Shown here piece by piece: positions 1 to 5,820 of a DNA stretch of 37,836 nt. Under the pieces are notes generated by a model, which saw nothing but the letters and a program-made list of their open reading frames with translations, did not search any database and was not told where the DNA came from. The DNA comes from Actinomycetes bacterium. GTDB taxonomy: Bacteria; Actinomycetota; Actinomycetes; Propionibacteriales; Nocardioidaceae. Positions within the stretch are counted from its first letter, which is position 1. Every line of letters begins with the position of its first letter. The translations under genes and the position numbers were made by a program. Where the stretch lies: the NCBI GenBank assembly GCA_023396115.1, contig JAEWXC010000014.1, forward strand, positions 1 to 37,836. The letters are read 5' to 3'.

Positions 1-328
1 GTCGTGCGGCGTGGCCGCGGTTGCGCCACCCGACTCGTGTCATGGCGACACCGATCGGAAGGTCGGTTTCGACCAGGAGCTCGGCCAGCCGGTGGGCCCG
101 AACATGAGCGAGGTACCGCATGGGCGGCATCCCGAAGCTTTGGCTGAAGGCCCTGCCCAGTTGTGACGTGGACAGGTGCACGAGGTTGGCGAGGTCACGA
201 AGTCGCCAAGCCCGTCCGGGGCCTTGAGCGAGGAGCCGTGCTGCATGGTGTGCGGCTGTCTCGGTCGGGCACACATGGCTGGGTGTGATCTCGTCAGGGC
301 AGACTCGCCACGAGGGTTCGATGCTCAT
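1..328 (-). CDS. AraC-type HTH transcriptional regulator, 3' end outside the window
   Basis: The 109 visible codons are mostly an AraC-family DNA-binding domain: a first HTH near LRDLANLVHLSTSQLGRAF (about residues 42-60), then the linker and the start of the second HTH, recognisable as VAMTRVGWRNRGHAAR at the window edge. The reading frame is still open at base 1, so the C-terminus is missing. No ligand-binding domain precedes the HTH, so this belongs to the short AraC-like proteins. The start is ATG at 328, with an AGGAGG ribosome binding site about 9 nt upstream, and it overlaps the erm stop codon as ATGA. The two genes are therefore probably translationally coupled. That the regulator controls erm or itself is inference; the sequence shows only the operon arrangement. 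Confidence 0.85.
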   Translation of the reverse strand, partial: MSIEPSWRVCPDEITPSHVCPTETAAHHAARLLAQGPGRAWRLRDLANLVHLSTSQLGRAFSQSFGMPPMRYLAHVRAHRLAELLVETDLPIGVAMTRVGWRNRGHAAR

Positions 329-1143
329 CGCCGCCGCCCTCCTGAGGACGACTGCGTGCGGCGGGGCGGTGGCGAGGAGCCCGTGGTCTCGAACAAGTCC
401 ACCCATGCCTCGACGGGCAAGTCTCTCGGCAGTCCGGCGGCTTTCACGCCGTGGCCCGTCAGCCACGCCTGTGCCGCCTGTGGCGAGCCGAGCGAGGTGT
501 TGCGTGCGAGGATCTGGGCCAGCCCACGTCCGGGACCGGTGTAGACGCGGTGGACCAGGGCGTGGAACTGGCGTCGCCGCGCCGGGGGCAGCAGCGGGTG
601 TTCGCGGCGGTGGATGGTGAGGATTCCGCCGTCGACGCCCGGACGTGGGGTGAACGCGCGAGCGGGAACACGACTGTGCAACGTGAAGGTGAACCAGGGC
701 GCCCATTGCGCGGTCATCATCGTGGCACCGCCGACGCCCGCTCTGCGCCGCGCAACTTCCCATTGCACGAGCACGATTGCATCGGTCCATGCCGGGGCAT
801 GCAGGATGCGTCGCAGCATGGCCGTGGTCTGGTGAAACGGCAGGTTCCCGACGAGCACATGCGCCGATGTTGGAAGCCGGTAGTCCAGGAAGTCGTCGGC
901 GACGACCTCCACGTGCGACGGCAACCGCTCGGCCAGGCGTTGGGCGAGCCGGGTGTCGATCTCGACGGCTGTCACCGGTGGCCCGAGCTGGGCCAGCGGG
1001 GTGGTGAGTGCTCCGTCACCGGGGCCGATCTCGATGATCGGGCCATCTGTGGCGGCCACGAGCCGGGTCATCGTGGCAATGATGGATGGGTCAGTCAGGA
1101 AGTTCTGGCCGTGCTCATGACGGCCACCTCGATAGATAGGCAC
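325..1143 (-). CDS. erm: Erm-family 23S rRNA adenine N6-methyltransferase (macrolide-lincosamide-streptogramin B resistance)
   Basis: Erm enzymes methylate A2058 (E. coli numbering) of 23S rRNA and block macrolide, lincosamide and streptogramin B binding. The N-terminal signature GGRHEHGQNFLTD, the SAM-binding motif EIGPGDGALT (about 38-47), the acidic residues E61 and D83, and the catalytic NLPF motif (100-103) are all present. The segment QWEVARRRAGVGGATMMTAQ fits the actinobacterial Erm branch (ErmX/Erm38-41-like) and not housekeeping KsgA, which has a different N-terminus. With this start the protein has 272 aa, normal for the family. I prefer GTG 1143 because GGAG sits 6 nt upstream inside a regulatory hairpin; an in-frame GTG at 1176 lacks a ribosome binding site and would lie within the attenuator. 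The last four bases overlap the AraC gene. The R/G-rich C-terminal tail is typical of actinobacterial Erm proteins. Confidence 0.9.
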   Translation of the reverse strand: MPIYRGGRHEHGQNFLTDPSIIATMTRLVAATDGPIIEIGPGDGALTTPLAQLGPPVTAVEIDTRLAQRLAERLPSHVEVVADDFLDYRLPTSAHVLVGNLPFHQTTAMLRRILHAPAWTDAIVLVQWEVARRRAGVGGATMMTAQWAPWFTFTLHSRVPARAFTPRPGVDGGILTIHRREHPLLPPARRRQFHALVHRVYTGPGRGLAQILARNTSLGSPQAAQAWLTGHGVKAAGLPRDLPVEAWVDLFETTGSSPPPRRTQSSSGGRRR

Positions 1144-1148
1144 TGTTT

Positions 1149-1252
1149 GCTCCGTGGTTGTTGCGGAGCCGGGCACGCTGAAAGAGCCGCCCGGCCGTGA
1201 TCACCGGGGCGGGAGCAACAACCTGTGGAGGGTGCTCGCCGCTGTTAGCGGC
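1149..1252 (-). promoter_or_regulatory. erm translational attenuator: alternative hairpins that hide or free the ribosome binding site
   Basis: Read on the minus strand, the erm ribosome binding site lies in CGGAGC (1154-1149), which pairs perfectly with GCTCCG (1169-1164). Further upstream GGTTGTTGC (1223-1215) pairs 9/9 with GCAACAACC (1164-1156), the loop between those two arms. Forming this longer stem would compete with the sequestering hairpin. A third option, TTGCTCC (1218-1212) with GGAGCAA (1153-1147), would also hide the site. At the leader stop codon GCCGCT-AAC-AGCGGC (1252-1238) forms another hairpin that a stalled ribosome would melt. Mutually exclusive stems after a leader peptide are the classic layout of macrolide-inducible erm genes. 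The pairings are read directly; the switching is inferred. Confidence 0.7.
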
Positions 1253-1289
1253 TGCGCAGACGCAGCGAAGCAGTGCCGTAAACCAACAT
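1245..1289 (-). CDS. erm leader peptide, 14 aa, with R-L-R macrolide stalling motif
   Basis: ATG at 1289 opens a 14-codon frame, MLVYGTASLRLRSR, ending in TAA at 1245-1247, about 100 nt before the erm start. Macrolide-dependent ribosome arrest is known to occur at Arg/Lys-X-Arg/Lys motifs, as in the ErmDL-type leaders that carry M-R-L-R; here R-L-R occupies residues 10-12 and R-S-R follows. There is no ribosome binding site. Instead TACGCT lies 7 nt upstream of the ATG, so the transcript probably starts at the ATG itself (leaderless). Its position before mutually exclusive hairpins is what raises this above a chance short frame. Expression and stalling are inferred. Confidence 0.6.
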   Translation of the reverse strand: MLVYGTASLRLRSR

Positions 1290-1296
1290 GCCAACC

Positions 1297-1302
1297 AGCG
1301 TA
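1297..1302 (-). promoter_or_regulatory. -10 box of the erm leader/erm/AraC transcript
   Basis: TACGCT on the minus strand ends 7 nt before the leader-peptide ATG at 1289, the spacing seen at the other apparently leaderless genes of this window. I see no good -35 hexamer at 17-18 bp, which would fit an activator-dependent promoter; WhiB7 often controls actinobacterial erm genes. I could not confirm a WhiB7 AT-rich element. Confidence 0.5.
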
Positions 1303-1661
1303 GGTCACCCCACCGCCACTCGGCGACCCAATAACCCGTCCATGCGTCAAAGACGCGCAGATCCGTATCACCACAGGCCAGAACCGACTTGCAGGCCGTC
1401 CGTGCCCGACGAACCTCCACCTCCGCGAGTGATCCCATAGAGCTGCCACGCGTCTTGCAGATCGAGGACTGGCGCCCCCTGGGTGCCCCGATGATGCTGC
1501 ACCGGGTGGTCGCTGAAGATGGCTGCATCGACCGGAACCGACCTGGTCGGCACCTCGATCTGCAAGAGGCGTGACGTTGCTGAGCTGAGAACGAGACGAA
1601 GAGCTGTATTGAGCTTCCTGCACACCAAGTCTGAGGGGATACTCCTCTTGGAGCCCGCACA

Positions 1662-1910
1662 ATGCCTGCAACGAAGTCGCCGGAGTGCCTGCTGGTGATG
1701 AAGCTGCACGTCTCCCGGGATGAACGTGACATCGAAGACGCCGCGGGGCTGTTCGTCCGGCTCGACTACACCACCGCACAAGACTGTATCGACGTCCTAA
1801 CGGCCACCAACCCGGTGGGTCAATTGCTGTTCAGGCCCGCTACGTCGCCGAAGACATCGCAGGCTGCGTCAAAGTTCCGCGCGTCGGCGAAGGCGATGCG
1901 CCACCGTTGA
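1662..1910 (+). pseudogene. Frameshifted remnant resembling the C-terminus of a DUF6036/AbiEii-like nucleotidyltransferase
   Basis: The translated text around 1692-1830 (pattern LLVMKLHVSRDERDIEDAAGL, then LDYTTAQDC) has the K/R-rich helix and the RD-DIEDA signature that I associate with the C-terminal part of DUF6036/AbiEii-type nucleotidyltransferases, the toxin half of type IV toxin-antitoxin pairs. Near 1832 the similarity changes frame: the next frame continues as QARYVAEDIAG, a plausible continuation of the same domain, while the original frame soon stops at 1910. No catalytic N-terminal domain is visible upstream. I read it as a decayed fragment of a defence or TA gene; the family assignment is from memory of motif style. 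Confidence 0.45.
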
Positions 1911-2100
1911 CCGCGGGGCCAACCGTGCTCCGGGAGCCGGTCTGGCTCGTGGACGAAGTCCGGCAACGGCGGACGACGGTCCGGGCTTCTGTCGGGCTGC
2001 GTCGCGATCGGAGGATTGGTCACTCTGGCCCGGTCCCTAGCCGGGGTCAGCCTCGTTTCAGCCATGAGGCGTAGAAGCGCCAAAGCTCATCGACGCAAAC

Positions 2101-2121
2101 CGTTCGGGAAGCTCCCGAACG
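2101..2121. repeat. Perfect inverted repeat, 9-bp arms with 3-nt loop
   Basis: CGTTCGGGA (2101-2109) is followed by AGC and then by TCCCGAACG (2113-2121), a perfect dyad in otherwise featureless DNA. It could be an operator, the stem of a terminator for a lost gene, or part of a decayed mobile element. There is no T-run on either side. Confidence 0.5.
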
Positions 2122-2516
2122 CGTCTTGGCGTGCACATCCGCGAGCGTACATCGAAGCTGCTGCAGCGTTGAGCAGGGCAGCTGCTTCCTGCCTTCACAA
2201 CTTCGGAGGGCACGATGGCTCCTCCGTAGTTCACCAGAACGCGGTACTTCTTCTCCCATGGTTCTGTTGATCAGTGCACTGTTGAAACAATCAAGACGCT
2301 CCGAGTGGTCCGTCTCCTGACCACCACCACAGCGATACCCCTGTTGCCAACTCCAACTCTGATGCTAGGCGGGCGTGAGATGTCACTGCTGGAAACCTAG
2401 CGTGTGCGCCAGGCAGAGTCGGTGACGCATCGGCATGTCATGCCCTAGGTCAGAAGTTCGGATGTGCCGGATCGTGCGATAGAGAACTTCAAACACGCTG
2501 AGGCGGATCAATCTGT

Positions 2517-2522
2517 TAGACT
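2517..2522 (+). promoter_or_regulatory. Probable -10 box for the gene at 2555
   Basis: TAGACT preceded by TGT (extended -10 character) lies about 33 nt upstream of ATG 2555, leaving a short leader that contains the ribosome binding site AGAGGAGAG (2541-2549). No clear -35 element is seen. Confidence 0.3.
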
Positions 2523-2554
2523 CGGAACGTGATGACGACGAGAGGAGAGTTTTG

Positions 2555-2971
2555 ATGGGGTTCGAGGTGTTCGACAAGCGCATGGCGCCGCTGGCGAAGG
2601 CTCCAAGCGTGACGATCCAGAAGAGAGGTATCTTCTCGATCAATCGCGTAGCTCACAAGCTGATTGAAGAGCCGGAGACGGTGGAACTGTTGTTCGACAA
2701 GGAGAACAAGGTTATCGCTCTGCGCCCTTCAAAGGAGCCTCACGCGTACTCGATTCGTCCGCAGTCGTCGCGGGACACTGGCCAGGTCATCTTGTCAGCA
2801 ACCGCTTTCACTCAGTATTACGACATCGACACAAGCGTCAGCCGACGGTACAAGCCGTATGAGCAGGACGGCATGCTCTGCATCGATCTGACGGGGCCGA
2901 GTGCGGAGGTGCGTGGCAACCGTGCCAAGCGTGTAGAGCCAGCGGACTCAGAGGAGCCCGATGCGCGCTAG
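2555..2971 (+). CDS. Hypothetical protein, 138 aa, accessory region
   Basis: I do not recognise a characterised family. The start is ATG 2555 with AGAGGAGAG 5 nt upstream; an in-frame TTG three bases earlier is less likely. The protein is soluble: no signal peptide, no membrane segment. It shows an N-terminal basic stretch (MGFEVFDKRMAPLAKAPSVT), then alternating strand-like segments such as VTIQKRGIFSINRVAHKLI and VELLFDKENKVIALRP. These give it an AbrB-like or small beta-barrel feel, but no signature is convincing. The C-terminal 25 residues are charged and probably disordered. Third-position GC is lower than in the core genes, consistent with acquisition. It precedes the gene at 3134 in the same orientation by 162 bp with a possible hairpin between, so co-transcription is uncertain. 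Confidence 0.75.
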   Translation: MGFEVFDKRMAPLAKAPSVTIQKRGIFSINRVAHKLIEEPETVELLFDKENKVIALRPSKEPHAYSIRPQSSRDTGQVILSATAFTQYYDIDTSVSRRYKPYEQDGMLCIDLTGPSAEVRGNRAKRVEPADSEEPDAR

Positions 2972-2983
2972 CTATAGAAGACT

Positions 2984-3017
2984 CTGGCCCGACCCCGGTG
3001 GTGCGGGATCAGGCCAG
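2984..3017 (+). terminator. Possible hairpin terminator after the 2555 gene
   Basis: CTGGCC (2984-2989) pairs with GGCCAG (3012-3017), and inside it CCCCG pairs with CGGG around a short loop. There is no U-tract, so it may act as a pause or attenuator before the gene at 3134 instead of a strong terminator. Confidence 0.35.
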
Positions 3018-3133
3018 TACCGGCCCGAGGGCGCGGTGATGACTTGCTCAGTCACCTCTAGCGTACCGAAGTTTCCTGAGACGCGCTGTCTCTGCTTCTT
3101 CCTCGGGCTCCAAACCCAAGGAAGGAGGGCGTC

Positions 3134-4051
3134 ATGCCCACCATCACCACCCACTACGGGATCACGGGTCCCGTTCCGTTCGTCGATGTGGAGGTCACGG
3201 CTGACAACCGTCTCTACGTCGACCCTCATGCGATCCGGCTGCGGAGGACACCCCAGCCGTTCGCCAATCAGGCGCTGGAGTGCGTCGACACGTTCACCCG
3301 CCAGGTGACTGACAGCATCATCAAGGGGGCCGGGGCTACCGGCCGTCGGGGCGAAAGGCTGTTGCAGCGTTTCGTCGAGCCATGGGAGACCCGGCTCGGA
3401 ATGTCTGCAAAGGGCTTCCACGGCCACGGGGGCGCTGACGTCGTCGGCACCTGGATCTGGGACGTGCTCAACAACGACGTGGAAGCGTTGGTTCGCGTTG
3501 GGATCCTCAAACAGATCGAGGACCTTCCGCTGTTCGTCGAGGGCGTGGATCGCGACATTACCTCCGACATCACCACGCGCATCATCTTCGGGCCGCTCGC
3601 GCAGTTCACCCAGCTGATGATCGACACGTATCCACAGTTCAACTCTGCTGGACACAAGACCCAGGCGTACCGCAAGCAGATCTGGAATCCGATCATCGGT
3701 GACTGGGACGAAGCGGACATGACACTCCCGGTGGTGGACGGAAAGCCGCTCGTGCTCGTCCCCCGGGAGTGGGCCCGCCCGACTCTCCTCATGTCCGCTA
3801 CGCGCTACTACGAGACAAGTGTGTTGTCGTTTGCGCAGTTGGAGCAGGCGGTGAGGGCGTCGGATGGCAGGTTGATCAAGACCCCCAAAGATCGGCTCAA
3901 GAAGCAGTCGGGTCTCGGCCGCGGACGTGGCACCAACATGCGTATCACCATGCGGGCCTTCGACAACGCCGAGGATCTGCTCGCCACATTCAAGGCGTTC
4001 GTGGCCGAGCGTCTGGATAAGAACGACTCCGACGGACGGTCGGCCGCGTAG
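3134..4051 (+). CDS. Hypothetical protein, 305 aa, accessory region
   Basis: The start is ATG 3134 with a strong ribosome binding site (AAGGAGG, 6 nt spacing). The 305-aa product has no signal peptide or transmembrane helix. Distinct conserved-looking stretches are VDVEVTADNRLYVDPHAIRL (about 18-37), EPWETRLGMSAKGFHGHGGA (about 82-101), LPLFVEGVDRDITSDITTRI (about 131-150) and LMSATRYYETSVLSFAQLEQ (about 218-237), with a basic C-terminal part (TPKDRLKKQS, GRGRGTNMR). This looks like a globular intracellular enzyme or nucleic-acid-associated protein, but I know no characterised member and assign no function. Proteins of this style occur in actinobacterial variable regions. Its neighbours (erm, toxin remnant, recombinase-like fragment) place it in an accessory island, where defence is one possibility and not more. 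Confidence 0.8.
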   Translation: MPTITTHYGITGPVPFVDVEVTADNRLYVDPHAIRLRRTPQPFANQALECVDTFTRQVTDSIIKGAGATGRRGERLLQRFVEPWETRLGMSAKGFHGHGGADVVGTWIWDVLNNDVEALVRVGILKQIEDLPLFVEGVDRDITSDITTRIIFGPLAQFTQLMIDTYPQFNSAGHKTQAYRKQIWNPIIGDWDEADMTLPVVDGKPLVLVPREWARPTLLMSATRYYETSVLSFAQLEQAVRASDGRLIKTPKDRLKKQSGLGRGRGTNMRITMRAFDNAEDLLATFKAFVAERLDKNDSDGRSAA

Positions 4052-4062
4052 AGCACAGTGAA

Positions 4063-4101
4063 GGCGGTGAGGGTGCAGTAGCCGCCGGCATCCTCACCGC
4101 C
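4063..4101 (+). terminator. Hairpin terminator after the 3134 gene
   Basis: GGCGGTGAGG (4063-4072) and CCTCACCGCC (4092-4101) are perfect 10-bp arms around a 19-nt loop, starting 12 bp after the stop codon at 4051. Only a weak T-bias follows (ATACCTTGTC). Confidence 0.5.
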
Positions 4102-4151
4102 GATACCTTGTCGCCGCAGCCTGTTCGGTGCGACGCACCGCCCGCCCAGGC

Positions 4152-4433
4152 TTACGAGTTCTTCGTCTGCTCCCATACCGTCACCCGGTGCACGCCGAAC
4201 CGCTTCGCGATCGACAGGACGCTCTCTCCGTTGGTGCGGGCGGTTCGGATTGCGTCCACTTCTTCCGGCGTCAGTGGCGTTCGGGACCGTCGCGTTGGGT
4301 TCGAGACCGCCCCCGGCTCGGGCTCAGTCACCAACGGCCGTGCGCTCACGATGCCCGGTTTCGCCTGCTCCCACGCGGCACTCAGTCGCTCCAGCCGCTC
4401 CCACGTGTTCGGGCTGAGTCCACCGGCGTCCAC
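4152..4433 (-). CDS. Small HTH protein or remnant resembling the C-terminus of a serine recombinase
   Basis: The 93-aa frame ends in LTPEEVDAIRTARTNGESVL followed by SIAKRFGVHRVTVWEQTKNS. This matches the Hin/resolvase-type C-terminal HTH in pattern: a TPEE-AI-AR helix, then S-A-RFGV-R-TV. The first half (SPNTWERLERLSAAWEQAK) looks helical but has no recombinase catalytic core; the catalytic Ser domain is absent upstream. The start would be GTG 4433 without a ribosome binding site, close to a strong hairpin at 4448-4480. It is therefore either a tiny HTH protein or, more likely, a leftover of a mobile element at the edge of the accessory region. Confidence 0.45.
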   Translation of the reverse strand: MDAGGLSPNTWERLERLSAAWEQAKPGIVSARPLVTEPEPGAVSNPTRRSRTPLTPEEVDAIRTARTNGESVLSIAKRFGVHRVTVWEQTKNS

Positions 4434-4447
4434 CAGCAGCAGGAAGA

Positions 4448-4484
4448 GGCCCGTGGCCGACGGAGACGTCGCCGCGGGCCTTTT
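4448..4484. terminator. Bidirectional intrinsic terminator
   Basis: GGCCCG-T-GGCCGACG, a GAGA loop, and CGTCGCCGCGGGCC (4467-4480) form a long stem with one G-T wobble and one bulge, followed by TTTT (4481-4484) on the plus strand. On the minus strand it lies 40 bp after the stop of the MarR-GNAT gene and is probably its terminator. Confidence 0.7.
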
Positions 4485-4520
4485 CCGTGCCCGCCGGATG
4501 CACTCAGGGCCCGAGGGACC

Positions 4521-5396
4521 TCACAGTTCCTGCGCGAAGAACGTCTCGGCGTACGGGTTGTCGTTGTAGCGGTCGATCCGCTCGTACCCGGCACGCTCGT
4601 AGAGGGCGATCGCCTCGAGGAGGGTGCCGTTGGTGTCCAGGACGATCCGGCGGTAGCCCTGCTCCCGGGCGACGTCCTCGAGGTGGCGCAGCATCCGCGC
4701 CCCCAGTCCGGCCCCGCGCCACACGTCGTGCACCCACATCCGCTTGACCTCGGCGGTCTGCGGCCCCACCGCCGGGACGGGGCGGATGCCACCAAACGCC
4801 ACCGTGTCGTCGTCGGAGGTCGCCACGACGTAGGTCGCCCCGGGCTCGGGCGCGTCCGGGCCGCCCGGGTCGAAGCCACCGGGGAACCGGTCGTCGAGCT
4901 CGGCGAAGTACCGCGCGGTCGCCTCCCGGGCGAGCACGTCGTCGGCAGCGACCTGTTGCAGGCGGATCGTGGCCGCCCGCACCAGCAGGTCCGCGGTCGC
5001 CAGGGCAGCCGTCAGGCGCTCCTGCTGGCGCGGGGTGAGTTGGTCGACCAGCGCGCTGGCACGCACCTCCGAGCGTCGCTCCAGGTCCTCGTAGGCCTCC
5101 CGGCCAGCGGGCGTGAGCACCGCGACGCGACGCCGACGGTCGCCGGTGTCCACCTCCATCGCGACCAGCCCCTCCTCCTCGAGCCGCCGCAGCATCCGGG
5201 ACAGGTGCCCGGAGTCGAGGTCGAGACGTTCCCGGAGCTCCCGGACCCCTGCCCGGTCACCGCTGCCGATCTCGAGGAGCAGCCGCGAGACCGCCAGGGG
5301 CCGACCGGTGCCGAGGAACGACTCGTCGAGCGCACCGATGCGCTGGGTGTAGGTCCGGTTGAAGCGACGGAGCACGGAGGAAGCAGTGGACGTCAT
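4521..5396 (-). CDS. MarR family regulator fused to a GNAT acetyltransferase
   Basis: The 291-aa protein has two parts. Residues about 20-125 form a MarR winged helix (ELRERLDLDSGHLSRMLRRL as recognition region, then a DRRRRVAVLTPAGREA wing). Residues about 140-291 form a GNAT domain with the acetyl-CoA pyrophosphate loop RGAGLGAR (about 227-234) and the ALYERAGYERI segment. Such MarR-GNAT fusions are common in actinobacteria; the acetyl acceptor is unknown. The start is ATG 5396: it directly follows a perfect palindrome at 5398-5415, and longer in-frame extension to 5492 would translate the operator. The promoter -10 probably lies within the palindrome, so autoregulation with a very short or absent leader is likely. 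It is monocistronic and ends before the hairpin at 4448-4480. Confidence 0.88.
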   Translation of the reverse strand: MTSTASSVLRRFNRTYTQRIGALDESFLGTGRPLAVSRLLLEIGSGDRAGVRELRERLDLDSGHLSRMLRRLEEEGLVAMEVDTGDRRRRVAVLTPAGREAYEDLERRSEVRASALVDQLTPRQQERLTAALATADLLVRAATIRLQQVAADDVLAREATARYFAELDDRFPGGFDPGGPDAPEPGATYVVATSDDDTVAFGGIRPVPAVGPQTAEVKRMWVHDVWRGAGLGARMLRHLEDVAREQGYRRIVLDTNGTLLEAIALYERAGYERIDRYNDNPYAETFFAQEL

Positions 5397-5397
5397 G

Positions 5398-5415
5398 CTC
5401 TGACTAAAGTCAGAG
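5398..5415. promoter_or_regulatory. Perfect palindrome, probable MarR autoregulatory operator
   Basis: CTCTGACTAAAGTCAGAG has perfect 8-bp arms around AA and lies one base upstream of the start codon of the MarR-GNAT gene. MarR proteins typically bind dyads of this size at their own promoters; a bound dimer would cover the transcription start. Confidence 0.65.
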
Positions 5416-5521
5416 ATGCCGTGCCGCGCCGCCGTCGCAGCGGACGACGGGAGCGGCCCGCCCTCCGATCGGCCACCGGGCGCGGCTTGCAAGCAGGTCC
5501 GGTGACTGGCAAAGTCGAACG

Positions 5522-5550
5522 GGTCGGTCCGTCATCCGGACGGACCGACC
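5522..5550. repeat. Hairpin, 10-bp perfect arms
   Basis: GGTCGGTCCG (5522-5531) and CGGACCGACC (5541-5550) with a 9-nt loop lie between the MarR-GNAT promoter and the small membrane protein gene. It ends 22 bp before ATG 5573, so it may form in that gene's 5' leader. The arm motif CGGACCG recurs in the terminator at 5738-5765. Confidence 0.55.
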
Positions 5551-5572
5551 CGAGTGAGAGTGGGTGGGCCAT

Positions 5573-5719
5573 ATGACGCTTCTCCTGTTGATCATCGCTG
5601 CGGTCCTCGTGATCAGCGGCATCTTCTCCCTGATCCGCGGCCAGGTGCTGTGGGGCATTGTGCTGATCGTGGTGGGCCTGATCGTCGGGCCCGGCGGTTA
5701 CTCGATCTTCGACAAGTAG
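5573..5719 (+). CDS. Small two-helix membrane protein, 48 aa
   Basis: ATG 5573 opens a 48-codon frame: a first hydrophobic helix (TLLLLIIAAVLVISGIFSLI, about 2-21), a short basic turn (RGQ), and a second helix (VLWGIVLIVVGLIVGPGG, about 25-42), ending in YSIFDK. The GPGG-Y/V-SIF ending is familiar from small conserved actinobacterial membrane proteins of unknown function. The ribosome binding site is poor (GAGAGTGGGTGGG upstream). A perfect terminator follows 18 bp after the stop. The strict alternation of hydrophobic and turn residues and the terminator make a chance frame unlikely. Confidence 0.75.
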   Translation: MTLLLLIIAAVLVISGIFSLIRGQVLWGIVLIVVGLIVGPGGYSIFDK

Positions 5720-5737
5720 CACCACGGCGGACGGCAC

Positions 5738-5765
5738 GAGGGGCGGACCGGTCGGTCCGCCCCTC
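5738..5765. terminator. Bidirectional hairpin terminator
   Basis: GAGGGGCGGACC (5738-5749), loop GGTC, and GGTCCGCCCCTC (5754-5765) form a perfect 12-bp stem between the convergent small membrane protein gene and the response regulator gene. No clear T-run follows. Confidence 0.65.
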
Positions 5766-5820
5766 GTCGTCACTGCGCATCCGTCCCGGGTCCACGCGGT
5801 CGTGCATCGACAGGATGGGA

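Larger units (their letters stand above)
1303..2554. other. Gene-poor accessory stretch without an intact gene
   Basis: This 1.25 kb contains overlapping open frames on both strands, none with a recognisable complete domain, a convincing ribosome binding site and the GC-rich third positions of the rest of the window. By eye the composition is less GC-rich than the core. The only recognisable content is the remnant at 1662-1910 and the perfect inverted repeat at 2101-2121. The last 40 bases hold the promoter and ribosome binding site of the gene at 2555. Confidence 0.6.

Noticed and set aside
325..1143. Housekeeping KsgA dimethyladenosine transferase
   Set aside because: The N-terminal GGRHEHGQNF block, the QWEVARRRAG segment, the leader peptide and the attenuator are Erm features.
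325..1176. erm starting at GTG 1176
   Set aside because: No ribosome binding site precedes it, and translation from there would run through the hairpin that controls GTG 1143.
1115..1781. Overlapping minus-strand frames upstream of erm as genes
   Set aside because: They overlap each other, lack ribosome binding sites and recognisable domains, and one crosses the erm leader and attenuator.
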